64,000 nucleotides of DNA from Cliona cf. orientalis (GCA_963930775.1 OZ005703.1:7936001-8000000), one strand, 5' to 3'. Positions 11,001 through 23,215 are shown, counted from the stretch's first letter. A program made the numbers and translations. Notes: a model not told the origin generated them from the sequence alone.

Positions 11001-13783
11001 CTGCAGCAACGAAGGTTGTCAGTGATGCACTGTAGAGCACCACTGGGGTTTTCACCAATGTCTTTGGTGTTAATGTTGCTGTTGTTACTAATTTGTACAT
11101 CTCTCAGTGCAAGATAAACACCTGAAAATACAGCATTAGATACAGGGTGCATTTTCAATTAAACACATCTATCTTACCAGTTGTGACTCTGAGTGAATGA
11201 GATGTAGTGCTGCTGTCACTGATGAATGCATTAGATGGTAAACTGACAGTAGCGCTGCAGATGTACATTCCAGAGTCACTCCTCCCAAATGGGCTGATTG
11301 TAAATTCTGAGGCATAGTTAGTAAGGCTTCCCATAACTGACTGTGCAATGCTAGTACGCATGAACCCTTCATCTGTAGTCAATACTATGTTGACAGTCAC
11401 TGGAACATTCACTGCTGGATTCAACTCCACAGCACAGGTCAGAGTAACATCAGATCCAAAAGGTGATATGGGGTTGGGAATGCTACTTGATAGAGTTACT
11501 GAAGTAGGAGCTGGGACTGCAAAGTAGCAAGTACACAGCAGTGTTTCATACAGAGGGTGGGGTGCCCTGGGATTTCCCATACCTAACTCAGATTTCCCCC
11601 CTCGAGCTTTCTGACTCTACCGTATAATTTGTATTAGTTTCCCACCCTAATGGCATCAGGTCATCCATCTACTTATCATAAAATCAGTGATTCTGTATGA
11701 AACACTGCATAGTACACCCTAAAGGAATTGATATCACACTGTACACCCTAAGGGGATTAATATCGCACACACTGTGACATTAAGGATATAAGAGCAAAAT
11801 CTGTACATAATAATAATATTATTATTATCATATACATGAATGATAAGTATGGCTAGCAAACTCAAGTGCCATAATGACTACACAAATGTATTATTTGAGG
11901 GGGACTCATGATTGCCATGAAAATTTTGCATGTATGCTTCATATAAAATGTGAATAAAATTATATTGCTCACGCTCATAAAAACCCTTTTATTATAAAGT
12001 TAGTATTACCGTATAGCCAGAAAAGTTGGCGGTTTAGTGGATCAGCCAGCCAGCCACCAAATTAAAACCCGCCTATATTTTGCGCATGCAAAGGTGATTG
12101 CGCATTGAAGGAAATTGGAGGGTGTGGTCTTTGCACTAATTTGGTACCCGGTATGAATCACTTCTACTGTGTACCGATCCTTCAAGGCTTGTTTTCGAGT
12201 TCTCTTTTAGTGCAAAATAATCTCTCACTGATGGTTGGACTTAGCGTTCCATACAATTCACTCGATCATGATCTAGCAAGCCACTCCTCCCCTCAACGAT
12301 CTCAAGCGTGTGTATGCATGCGGCAGATTCGGTGTGTGGCTAGATTGAACTTAGAACTTAGCAATCCGCCAAATTAAAATATTTTTATTTTGTTCTCGCT
12401 GGTTAAGGCCAATCTGCCATATTTTCCAGCTATACGGTACTAAACTTACTTTGAAGTGTAACATCTTGTGTATCCATCTGAGTGACGCTACAGGGTGAAG
12501 TAACAGTAGCCTGACATGTATACTGTCCAGCATCAGACAGCCTGAGAGGAGAGAAGGAGAGTTCTCTATCATCAGTTCCAACTGGAGTCTGAGTGCCATT
12601 GCCATTGTTCTTGGTCCACTGGTAGGTTATGGTGGGATCTGCAGTTCCAGTAACTATTTCACCACATATGAGGGAGTAGCCACTTTGCCCCAACACCTTA
12701 GCTCCACTAGTAGTGATCTGGAAACCTACCAGGGAAGGGAAAGAGAGCTCAATGTCTACTAACAATCATGTACTACATGGCAATACCATTCACAGTAACC
12801 GTAGTACTGGTTACCAGCTTTACAGGCCCAAGTCGACATGTGTAGTTCCCTATATGACACTGACTCAGTGGAGAAAACTGCAGAGTACTGGTATAGGTAG
12901 CGCCACTGCTAGTAGTTCCCATATCAGTGACACCAGAGGGAAGAGGATCACTGCCACTTGGACCAAAGGACCACATAAAGGTTGGTGCAGGGACATTGAC
13001 TGGTAGAGGAGAAGAATCACTATTGAGGGTTGATGAGCACATCAGTGAGTAGACTGTCCCGGCAGTATTGGAACCAGAGGAAGAAGTTGTTACATGAGGA
13101 ACGTCAAAACGAGACGCAAAATTCACTGCGATATGCAATATGCAAGCATATAGAATTCATCGATTGTGAGCACCCAGTAAACAACTATCAACTTACAAAT
13201 GTTTACATAGAGGATCTGGTTAATACTGGGATTAGCAGCATTGGGTAGCTCACAGCGGAAACGACCTCTTTCTGTTATACCACTGAATCTACGAAAGAGA
13301 CGAACTGAGCCATAAACCTGTTGTCCAGTTATGACTTCATTTGGACCTCTGTTCACCATAAACCGTGTACCACTACCAAATTCACCAACTCTGGTCCCAA
13401 CAGGAAAGTACCAGAAACCATGCTGAGTACGCGGGACAGGACTACCTGACTCTGTACCACAACAGTCCACTAGGTCAGTTATACACTCCAATGCTGCACC
13501 ATTACTGCCAGGGTTCCTATTTGTTGGACCAGGACCACTTCCAATGTTCAAGACATCATCAAAATCCACAAAGCTGTTATTGGGAATGGTCTCTCCTCCA
13601 TATCTCAGAGAGACACCAGCTGCATGTATGAAAGAGAGAGCTAGTCAACCTCAGCCAGCATCACTGAGATCGGACTACTATACCTTGCCCATTGCTAAGC
13701 GAAACCAGTACAGCTTCAAGCAACAGCAGCCCCCCAAAGAACATCCCTCCAACTTTACCACCAGCACTAGCAACAACTTCCAT
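4369..13783 (-). CDS. RPTP gene A: nine-domain ectodomain receptor tyrosine phosphatase
   Basis: 24 exons in transcript order: 13684-13783, 13197-13619, 12787-13125, 12450-12725, 11178-11516, 10795-11121, 10440-10730, 10060-10359, 9645-10001, 9256-9588, 9038-9179, 8839-8942, 8388-8785, 8113-8203, 7505-7587, 7378-7414, 6933-7147, 6709-6866, 6492-6627, 6298-6429, 5792-5885, 5649-5713, 5212-5472, 4369-4656. All phases agree (1763 codons). Order: signal peptide (MEVVASAGG start), [Cys-rich Ig, Ig, Ig, Ig] twice, a third Cys-rich Ig, TM (about 1045-1070), cytosolic I-set Ig (1111-1243), D1 with WPD and [11 protein letters not shown]2 with [10 protein letters not shown]. The usual last exon is missing; reading through the final donor, the frame stays open to a stop at 4276. 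The donor at 5791 is GTCAGT. Opposite strand to genes B-G. Confidence 0.8.
4657..5211. repeat. gene A intron with two MITE end fragments
   Basis: This intron between the two large D2 exons contains two partial tandem copies (from 4674 and from 4820) of the left half of the element seen in full at 27827-28075, each starting near ATGTGACTTGCTAT. At 5116-5132 a hAT-like end (rc CAGGGGCGTAGC) points towards the matching end at 3893. Confidence 0.55.
5886..6297. other. gene A intron with poly-G run
   Basis: AT-rich intron between the exon after the D1 Q-loop region and the preceding exon. It contains a run of about 16 G at 5933-5948. No other feature seen. Confidence 0.5.
7588..8112. repeat. gene A intron with TG microsatellite
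   Basis: Intron between the NRFGN exon and the DDDNR exon. It carries a (TG)n tract at about 8029-8058 and a short GATA-like repeat near 7605-7625. A GA-rich tract (8218-8252) lies in the next intron. Confidence 0.6.
12003..12443. mobile_element. TIR element in gene A intron next to a splice donor
   Basis: ACCGTATAGC near 12008 is inverted as GCTATACGGT near 12430-12440; the flanking bases pair imperfectly for about 25 bp more. The inner arms share CCGCCAAATTAAAA (12053 and 12366). The right end stops about 6 bp short of the exon 4 splice donor (12449). No ORF inside; a non-autonomous DNA transposon is likely. A target duplication was not resolved. Confidence 0.55.
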
Positions 13784-13884
13784 CTTCGTTGACTGCATAC
13801 GAACACGGCCAGGGCCCTGCCATCGGAATGGATCGTGGACTAGTGAAATTGGATTGGATTTTGGGCGAGACGCGCCAATGATTG

Positions 13885-13896
13885 ACGACCATTACC
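13885..13896 (+). promoter_or_regulatory. ACGACCWTTACC motif upstream of gene A
   Basis: ACGACCATTACC lies about 100 bp upstream of the gene A start, on the strand opposite to the gene. The surrounding GTGGAC...ATTGGATTGGAT context resembles, in the same gene-relative orientation, the segment upstream of gene B. Confidence 0.5.
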
Positions 13897-14544
13897 ATTC
13901 AAGGGAACGCCAAAATTAAACACAAATTGAACACGTTGAAGTATACTTTCTCTCTGCTTTACTGTCTAGCAATAGTCACTCAGCCTCCAATCTGTGCATG
14001 TAGTCACAGAGAGCAGCCAATAGGTGATCTCCTAGTGGTGCGGTGGGGATGGAGCTATTGGGCAGAGCTATATATTCCAGATAATGGACGTACACCCCTG
14101 TCATGTTGCCTTGTGGAGGAAGAAGTTTGCATTTTCTACCCTAAATACTACTTAAATTAGTGAAATCATCATCAAAAACTAGTCGTCAATTTTCTGATTT
14201 TATTCCTCCACGCCCTGGATGAGCTACCCCTTCAGGTACCATTTAATTGCGTGGGCGTGAGCGTCAGGAATGGCTTATTCAATTAGCGAATCGTGAAGGG
14301 GCGTGGCCGAAGAGGCCATACGAGTGCTTTTGGTCGAAGGTGGGCGTGTCCAGAATCGGCCAGGGATGATTATGCGCGTGTAATTAGCGACCGGAAGTGG
14401 CCCCTGAAGAAAAGGCCGGTAATTGCCCACATCAAAGCAAGATCAAAGCATTCTTGCTTAACTATTAACCGCAACGACTTATTACTAATTACTAATACTA
14501 AATACTAAGTAGAAAAAAAAAATACTAAAATAATACTAATTAAA
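13897..14544. other. divergent intergenic DNA, A/B side
   Basis: No supported gene. It holds GGGCGTG-type words (14245-14350) and an AT-rich run before the first TIR unit. The ORFs at 13882-14160 and 14293-14508 have no recognisable domain or splice context. Confidence 0.5.
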
Positions 14545-14917
14545 CACTAAGTAGAAAAAAATTATTTAATTATTTAAATCTTTTCTTTTTAAATAATCTA
14601 ATTCATGGGGGGGTTGGGAGTACTTGGGGAGATAATTTTTACATGGGCACGCAGAATGGGTCGAAACTAGAGATTTGACCGGACAGATTTTTGATTCACA
14701 CCTTACAATTAAAGTTACGGCCCTTTGAAGTTTCCCCATATGTTTGTACAGGGAAGCCATGCGTTTGCAATGTTTCGCCCACGCGCACATAAAAGTGACG
14801 ACCTTTACCAACTTTTGACAAAATTGAAATTTAGGCTGCCTGCTTGCATTGTATGGTTCCACTATGCATCCAGCTCAATTATATGATGGTTTTTGGACAA
14901 TTTTTTTCTGCTTAGTG
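14545..14917. mobile_element. tandem TIR unit 1
   Basis: Bounded by CACTAAGTAGAAAAA on the left and TTTTTCTGCTTAGTG on the right, which are inverted repeats. The body shares GGGCACGCAGAATGG and GATTCACGCCTT-like words with the next two units, and contains ACGACCTTTACC at 14798. Confidence 0.65.
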
Positions 14918-14938
14918 TTCTGGTCGCCTTGTACTAAT

Positions 14939-15308
14939 ACTAAGTAGAAAAAAAAAAAAGATCTAAGAACTGAAAAAAGATTAGAGCACTAGGAAGCATT
15001 TCAGGCCATAATTTTGATATGGGCACGCAGAATGGATCGAAACAAGAAGTTTAATCTTTTTGAATTTTTGATTCACGCCTTTATATTAAAGATACACCCC
15101 CTAGAGTGTTCCCATATGTTTGTATAGGAAGCCATGCACTTGCAATGTTTGCCCATAAAAAAATTACGGGCGCGCGGGGTACGTTGACGACCCTTTACCA
15201 AACATTGTATATATTGCTATTTGGATGCCTGCTTGCATTGTATGGCTCTACTATGCATCCAGCTCGACTGTGTAGTGGTTTTCGGACCATTTTTTTTTCT
15301 GCTTAGTG
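14939..15308. mobile_element. tandem TIR unit 2
   Basis: Same ends and body plan as unit 1 (ACTAAGTAGAAAA to CTGCTTAGTG). It contains ACGACCCTTTACC at 15187. Confidence 0.65.
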
Positions 15309-15326
15309 TGTGGTCCCCTTGTTACA

Positions 15327-15698
15327 CACTAAGTAGAAAAAAAAAGCGAATTTAAATAATTAAATAATTAAATAATCTAATTCATGGGGGGTTTGGGAGC
15401 ACTTGGGGACATAATTTTTGCACCGGCACGCAGAATGGGTCGAAACTAGAGATTTGACCTGAAAGAATTTTGATTCACGCCTTAGAATTAAAGTTACGGT
15501 CCTTGAAAGTTTTCCCATATGTTTGTATAGGAAGCAATGTTTGCCCATAAAAAAATTACGGGCGCGCGGGGTACGTTGACGACCCTTTACCGAATATTGT
15601 GTATATGGCTATTAGGATGCCTGCTTGCATTGTATGGCTCTACTATGCATCCAGCTCGACTGTGTGGTGGTTTTCGGACCATTTTTTTCTGCTTAGTG
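15327..15698. mobile_element. tandem TIR unit 3
   Basis: Third unit with the same ends; its right half (ATTACGGGCGCGCGGGGTAC, then ACGACCCTTTACC at 15579) is closest to unit 2. Three same-orientation copies within 1.2 kb suggest a local tandem amplification of one non-autonomous element. Confidence 0.65.
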
Positions 15699-16706
15699 TG
15701 TGGTCCCCTTGAAAAAAAAAAAAAAAAAGCTAATTAGGCCTAATTAAGCATGTGGGCGTGTTCCTGGCACTGTGTGGAGTGTGTGCGTGTGCGTTAATGC
15801 AGGTTTTATTGCTTCCGATTGGGCGTGGCTTCACAGGCCAGTGCTTGGACATCGGGGCCGGGGACTTGGCTGCGGCGATAGGTGGGCGTGTCCCGGATGC
15901 GGTGGTGACCTTTGAACCCGTCCAGGAGGCTTTGGGGGCGTGGCAGGAGGTCAAAGGTGAGGCCATGTCTGTTAATGAGGCACTGTACGGCGGTGCGATC
16001 GAGGGGCCTGTACGGCTGGACGGAAGCTGACGATGGTTTGAAGCGGATGTGGTTGCGATGACGTGTTGTTACTCCGCCCACACAGGAAATGAGGTGAGCT
16101 CTTGTGTGGGCGGTGTGGCAGAACGGCCTCCAAGTGTTTGTGTGTGTTTTGGCCTCGAGGAAGCTGTGTGTTTTAATTGGGATTGATTGTGGGCTTCCGG
16201 TGGACATCCGGTGGTTAGTAGGCACTTGATTGAGAATGGTGGTCCTTGGGGAACAGGGTGGGGCTGTTTTGGGCGTGGCCTGGCCCCTCCCTTCCGGCTC
16301 GGCTTCCGGTCCATGGAGGATATTAAATGAACACTTCCGGCTCTAGCAGCCACACCCCTGAGACCTGTGCAATTAAAAGGGCGTGGTTACACAACATGCA
16401 CCTCACTAATGACTTTGATGTGGTTTAGGTGTCATATCCCCACCTCACGCCCACGCAATTTAATGGTACCTTCAATACTCATTATTTGCTGGCATGTCGC
16501 TCAGCACTTCATTACTATCTGGTGTCTACAATACTTCATTAAATCCATAAAAGTACCATTGATACTTCATTAAATCACCTCAAACCAACTCTTCAGTACT
16601 AATCAACCTTCCTCCACAGGGGTGTATCCTTATTAACTGGAATAGCCCAATTGTGAGTTTAAGTAATCCATACTTAGATATCGAGGTTCTTGGTTGGGTA
16701 ATAGAT
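15699..16706. other. GC-richer spacer without a supported gene
   Basis: Starts with a poly-A run (15712-15728). From 15750 to 16370 it is noticeably GC-richer and full of GGGCGTGG / CACGCCC words on both strands. Open frames exist on both strands (for example 15752-16030), but none shows a domain, and opposite frames are equally open, as expected from base composition. Confidence 0.5.
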
Positions 16707-16800
16707 ACTAATTCGCATAGCAAGTATGCTCGTTCTTGTTACACCATGTTCTGCCAGTGTTGGTGTAACAAGAACGAGCGTACTTGCTATACGAATTAGT
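16707..16800. mobile_element. 94-bp near-perfect hairpin element
   Basis: Two arms of about 40 bp (16707-16746 and 16761-16800) are inverted copies with a few mismatches, around a 14-base loop. The outer arms read ACTAATTCGCATAGC and its inverse. This is the form of a minimal foldback element. Confidence 0.65.
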
Positions 16801-17318
16801 AGTCTATACTCAGTCTGTGCTCTATTTGGGAAAGCCATGTACTATTTACTTAGTGGAAATGTATTTTTTAACCATAAATCCCCCCCCCCCCACCCCCAAA
16901 ATAATCAATTCTTGCTGTATACTTTCACCGATTCCTGTTACTTTTCCAATCTATAATTTCTCGTCAGACCTCTATCCAAGGATTTACAGCAGTGTGGGGA
17001 TGATCTTAACCCTCTCCTGACGAGCACTCCAGTACTAAGATGATCCAAAAGGAAGCATAATAGTCCCACTGAACAACCGATAAGCAAGAGGAGAAAGAAG
17101 GTATAATATTACTATTCTAGTAGCCAGTACTGAGATTAGTATCATACCTGCTATTAAATTTTAATACTATTATACTCAGATAAAAAATCAGAATACAGTG
17201 GCAAAGGATCATAATAATATAATACATCAATGAAAAGCGAAGTCTGGCACAGCCAAATGGTGTATGTGGACTTGACGGCACAAAGGAAAAGAAAGACACT
17301 GAACTGCCGCAACCATGG

Positions 17319-18063
17319 ATGAAGATAGGCACAGTTCAGCTGTCTCAGGCTGATAAGGATATCCTCCTTATCTGGCAAGAGCATGGCTGAATGGTAACAT
17401 CATTAATTTTATGCTGCCCAAGTGCTACTGAAGAATCAAGCACCCATGGTTGGTGGTCTGCAAGAGCCTAGCAAAAGACATGTTTGTTCAATTGACATCA
17501 AACAAGTTGAATTTATGCGGATCCTACATGATGGGCATGGGCATTGGTTGATGGTGAGCACAGTTGGAGCAAAGAATGGTCAAGTCCATGTATACAATAG
17601 CATGTATCCTTCGGTTGGGACGTACTCAAAAAACAGATTGCTTCAATTTTGTGCACCGAACCAATCCAAGATTGAGTGCATATCATGGATGTGCAAATGC
17701 AGGTCGGTGGCAGTGACTGCAGGCTCTTTGTAATTACATTTACAACTGCGATCGTGAATGCCATAGTATTCCACCTGGAAAATATGTCCTGGATCAAGCG
17801 AAGATGAGACAGCATTTGTATGAGTCATTGCTAAGTGGAAAACTACAAATGTTCCCAAAACTGAGGGAACGGAGGGGTGCTACTCGGGTCAAAGTCAAAG
17901 ATGATATCCAAGCATTTTGTGTATGCAGAATGCCAGAACTACCAGGAATAGAGATGGTCGAGTGCTGCCGGTGCAAAGAATGGTATCATGTTCCCTGCAT
18001 TCAAGTACCACAGGCAGCACTGAAGGACAAGAAAGTTGTTTGGTTTGTGATAACAGTGTACTG
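17319..18063 (+). pseudogene. decayed Ulp1/SENP-like (C48) protease + PHD finger, transposon type
   Basis: Translation in shifting frames gives LSQADKDILL, then WLNGNIIN / AAQVLLKNQAP, then GHWLMVS...VHVYNSM, then VQMQVGGSDC. These are the blocks of an Ulp1-type cysteine protease: catalytic His in HW, the Asp position (VYDS in relatives) changed to Asn, and Cys in GGSDC. Frameshifts near 17400 and 17690 separate the blocks. A PHD-like finger follows (FCVCRMPE, VECCRCKEWYHVPC), but its last Cys pair is lost (WFVITV). Ulp1 plus PHD proteins of this kind are carried by some animal DNA transposons. With frameshifts, an altered catalytic residue and a broken finger, it is best read as a relic. Confidence 0.65.
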
Positions 18064-18241
18064 AGCTAACTGGCTACCAGCAACATTAATATTTCACCGT
18101 GTATGCTGCTCTATAGTTCTCAGTGTTTAATAATCATCAGATTCTGAAAATTCACAAGCGAGTTGTGGGGTGAGGGGGACTATATAAAGTGCTGTGGATG
18201 GTCCACCTAGGACTGTCTCAGGCTATAGCGCCATAGATATT

Positions 18242-18253
18242 GGAAATGGTCGT
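18242..18253 (-). promoter_or_regulatory. ACGACCATTTCC motif upstream of gene B
   Basis: On the minus strand this reads ACGACCATTTCC, about 95 bp upstream of the gene B start and antisense to the gene, as in gene A. The nearby TTGGATC and GTGGACC words are also shared with the gene A upstream region. Confidence 0.45.
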
Positions 18254-18345
18254 CAACAGTGTTACTGGTCCACAATCTCCAAGATCCAATCCCGAGTCTC
18301 GAGTCCACATTTGTAAATCACTAAGCTTGTCATAGCGGGCGGTTT

Positions 18346-21300
18346 ATGAAGATGGTGCTGTTTGGTGGTAAACTTGGACGGGTCTTCTCTTTGGCGCTGC
18401 TATTGCTAGTGACTGCACGTGTTTCAAGACAACAAGGTATGTACGCGGCTGTGTTCAGTATGATGCACCAGTACCATGTACCACATGCGCCAGACTCCCT
18501 CGAGCTCAATAGCTGAGGGTCTTATACTTAATATGCTATATGATTGGGAAGGTAGCGTTTTCTTTCACATATGCAGTTGGTGTCTATCTGAGGTATCGAG
18601 GAGAGACCTTACCCAGTGACAGCTTTGTGGATAGTGATGATGTCTTAAACATTGGAAGTCCTGATATTGCTCCAACAAATAGGAACCCTGGCAGTAATGG
18701 TGCAGCATTGGAGTGTATAACTGACCTAGTAGACTGTTGTGGTACAGAACCTGACACACCGTCAGGTATCATGCCTACTGAGCGTGGTGACTGGTTCTTT
18801 CCTGATGGGAACAGAATTGAATTTTCTAATGGTGGTGCACGGTTTCTAGCAAACAGGGGTCCAAATGAAGTCATAAATGGACAACAGTTTAATGGCTCAG
18901 TTCGTCTCTATCGTAGATTCAGTGATGTACCAGGAAGAGGTCGTTTCCGCTGTGAGCTACCCAGTGCTGCTAATCCCAGTGTTAACCAGATCCTCTATGT
19001 GAACATTTGTGAGTTTATTAATTATTAGCTATGTGACTAGTGTGTACCAATAATGTTATAATAATAATATTATTACATGTTCTTCATTATTTCTACAGTG
19101 AATTTTGGGGTCCGTTTTAATCTTCCCCATATGACCTTCTCTCCCCCCGCTGGCTCCACTCCTCCTATTGCTGGGCAGAGAGGCTACTCACTGACATGCT
19201 CAACAATTCTCAATAGTGATTCCAGTGTTGATCCTGAACGTCTACCAGTCAATGTCCCTGCACCGAGGTTTGTGTGGTCCTTTGGTTCAAGTGGCAGTGA
19301 TCCTCTTCCCTCTGGTGTCACTGATATGGGAACTACTAGCAGTAATAATATTACCTTCACCAGTACTCTGCAGTTTTCTCGACTGAGTCAGCCTCTGCAT
19401 GCAGGGAACTATACATGTCGACTTGGGCCTGCACGACTGGTGAATAATGTTATAATAGCTGTAAATGGTAAGTTCTCTGTCAGTAAAGATCATATTAATA
19501 GTAGCACTGAGGGCGATCGTGAGTGGATGTTATTGATAGACTATGAGCAGTTCAGTGTGTTGTGATCACAGTAGTCTGAATATACAGACACAGAGAGAGA
19601 AGAGCTACTCTAAATCAATTGTATTATAATATGTAGCTATCTCGTTGCATGCATGAAGGAGCATCTCTCTTTTTTGTAGCCAGTTCTTTTCTTTTGCTCT
19701 TTCTCTAGATCCGGCCATCTCAGCCATGGTAACTGCTAATCTCAACAACCCCATAATGGTGGGACAAACTGACCACACTCTAACTTGTGATGTTTCTGGA
19801 GCTGATGGTCTTACTGACCGAACAATAACCTACCAGTGGACCAGAGATGGACGAACAATACAAAGTGGCAGCTCAAATACTTTTGATTTCTCTTCTCCTC
19901 TTCAACTATCCCTAGCTGGACGAAGTGTATATACTTGTAGTGCCAGTGTTGGCTCTAACTTGCTAAATGCTAACATCGATGCATCTGCTGGAACTACTCA
20001 GACTGTGACGATTCAGAGTGAGTTAACAATTCAATGCCATAGTAGCTGTCATAGTGGCGTAATTATAATACTTTTTTCCAACAGTTCCAGACCCACAGTC
20101 TGTTACTCTCACTACTAGCCCTGACAATATTCTGAATGGATCTCTTGTCATGGTGAACTGTTCTGTGGTGTTGAACTCAATAAGAGAAGAAGATCTGTCG
20201 TTGCTGAATGTATCAGCAGAGATCTCCAGGAATGGGACTATACTAACACAGACTAGTCAATCCATGGATGGTACAACCTTTAACTTTGGAGCCACTGTGA
20301 ACTCTTTCACTCAGAGTAATGTTGGAAGCTACATCTGCACAGCTACTGTTAGATCAGCACTATCCTCCCAGTTCCTCACTGGGACTGGACAAGGGACGTC
20401 GCCACTCGTGAGACTGACAATAGGTAAGCGATCGAGCTACACAAACACCCTGAAATTGACTATTATGTAATGACTGTGCTCTGTGACTCTATCATCTTTT
20501 TTGTTAGGAATCCCGCCTACTTCTCCTCCTTCTCCCAGAGGTGGTAGTAGTCAGGCTGGTGCCATTGCTGGAGGTGTCATTGTTGTCATCGTGGCACTGG
20601 CTGCAGTGGTTGTGGCTGTAGTAGCCCTGCTGTTCTGGTTCAAGTAAGTCGTGTGACTATCTCTGCAGCGACATGTATGTGTATAAGGGTGGTGGGAATG
20701 TCATTCTGACCCGAACCAGGACTGACACTAGATGTACTCTTCACCTTTTACACGATGTTATTGTTATGATATTGTGTTTCTGTGGAAGCAGCTGAATGGC
20801 TTCCCCTCCATAGCTAGAATATTATTATAGCTGTGGGGTTGGGCGTGTCAGAGATATGCATCCATATGCATATGCAGGTGTTGATAAGGGGGTAAGATGT
20901 TTCACTTAGAAAATTCCATGAGGGGGGAATCAACCTCAGGGGTCCCCATGCTCCCCACCCTCTAAATAAAACAATACATAGCCGTAGAGTTAGTTTCTTG
21001 TCAAATTTTCATGTATCTCTCCTCCCCCTCCCTTAGGAAGAGGCGAACCCCAGTGCCGTACAAGCAGGCCTACGGTGGATCTAAGCCGCCAGTTGCCTAC
21101 ACCAGACCACTCAGAGCTGGTGATGTCGCACTCACCGGAGCAACTAAAATCACAAGTGAGGACAAAAAAAACATTTTCTGTTACAGGTCCACCGTAGTTT
21201 CTGACTGGGATTGGAATCTGACAATATTTAGTTAGCTTGTATAGATTGTGATATACCAACCAGAATCTGGTACAAAATCTGAGAAAAGGTCCATATCAAG

Positions 21301-22153
21301 TTGAACGGTTTTTGTTTATCTAACTAAAGTACCACCAGTTAGAATATTGCAGTCTTGCTATATAACTAAGTGGAGTAGTATCTGCTTTGGTGTGTACAAT
21401 TTTGAGATAGTTTTGTATTTTAGTTATGTTTTGGGAGAAATTCATGGCTGAATGATCGGTATTTCTGCAGAACCAACAATCACCAAATTTCCCTCTGATA
21501 CAAACATCACTGAGGGAGAGGGAGTGTACTTTAGGATCAAGGTGAGTGGAGAGCCACAGCCAACAGTGACCTGGTACCACGATGGGGAGCCAGTCAGAGC
21601 AGACTATGCCCGTGAGATTGAGTCAGACGGGAGCCTGACCATTCCCTCCACGGAGCTGAAACACTCTGGAGTCTACAAGGCAGTGGCTGCCAACTCACAC
21701 GGCTCTGAAGAGAAGCAGGTGAAGTTGACGGTCAGCGAAGAAGGAATATCTTCAACAGATGCTGGTGCTATGAACGGAATGGTGTCGTCCCGTCCCATTC
21801 CCGTTCCAGATTTTGGGAAATACGTCGCCGATCTTCATGCCAACTCAAATCAACCTTTTAAAGATCTTTATCAGGTTTGCGTTTTCAGTTCACCTAAAAA
21901 TAACTACCAAGTTTATCGATGATTATGAACAAACAAATAACTGTTATTTTAATAACCACAATTCTTCTTGTCAATATTCAATTCTACATATATGTACATC
22001 ACCACCTTCATTACCTGGTACCCACAGGCTCTGGACACTGGAGAGGGAGGACACAGTATTGAATACGCCACCAACCGTGAGAGGAAACCCCTCAACAGAT
22101 TTGGAAATATCGTTGTTTGTAAGTCAAAAAGACTTTTATTTTCTCTGTGTGTC

Positions 22154-22225
<72 letters not shown>

Positions 22226-23183
22226 AGGCATGTAGACTTTTATTTTCTGTGCTGGTGTGAGTGTGTTTGCACATATATGCTTATGTGTCTTGAATACTCT
22301 TAATTTTATTGGCAAAGAAACATGTATTTGCCCTACCCTTGTTGATGTCACAACATTAGGTAGCTTTGATGTTAAAAATTAGTGCTTATAATAGCAAGTG
22401 TGCTAACGTGAGGGCAAGAGATCATGGAAGGTTGGAACACTATTTATTATCTCGACTAGGTACCATGGTAGAGTGAATCTATGTTGTGAGGCAGCCATCA
22501 AGAGGAGGCCCTTCTTCACTATAGTGCTTCTGGACAAGTGTAGAGTTCAGACAGAATACCACTCCATAAGAAGGTTGCTTCATTGATGATCCTCCCCTCC
22601 CCCCTTTTGTGAGGGTAGTGAGGCCATGAAGAGAAGCAGTTGATCTGCTGCTGGCTTGATTTCTTCACCTCCCTTCCTCCATTAGCAGGGTCTAGGTGGC
22701 AATCTGGTCAGCTTGTTAGCACACCAAGCTTTAGGATGTTCTAATCTGACATAAGATTACCTTTTATAGAGCTTCCATGATTGAGCAACCCTCACAAACC
22801 ACACACCATACCTTTAATAGCTACACTAGTAAGAGTTTGGTGGTGGGTTCCCTGCATGTGAGTGGTTGACATGTGTGGACTTCCTCTGTGAGTCCAGGGC
22901 CCAGGGCCTTGTGATGTGTGAGGAAGTGAGGGCTCCACCTCAGCCCTTACTTGGTGCTCACCACAGAATTAACCAAAATAATCCATTGTTTGTCTACTAC
23001 AGAATTTACATGTGTCTTGTTCATGAAGCTGACTGTTTTAGGTAGACAGCTGCATGGTCCCGTGCCTTCCTGCATGATGGTAGGGTCTTGTTTTCTTATG
23101 GAAACACAGCAGCCCTTCCACGTACACGAAACACGCTCACTGTCTCCTTCAGTCGCTCAGGCAAGCAGGCAGTCTCATCATGA

Positions 23184-23215
<32 letters not shown>

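Noticed and set aside
12105-12377. 90-codon plus-strand ORF in a gene A intron
   Set aside because: Lies within the TIR element, has no domain, and runs through its inverted ends.
15752-16030. 92-codon plus-strand ORF in the GC-richer spacer
   Set aside because: Opposite-strand frames are equally long, there is no domain, and the region is full of GGGCGTG words; composition explains it.
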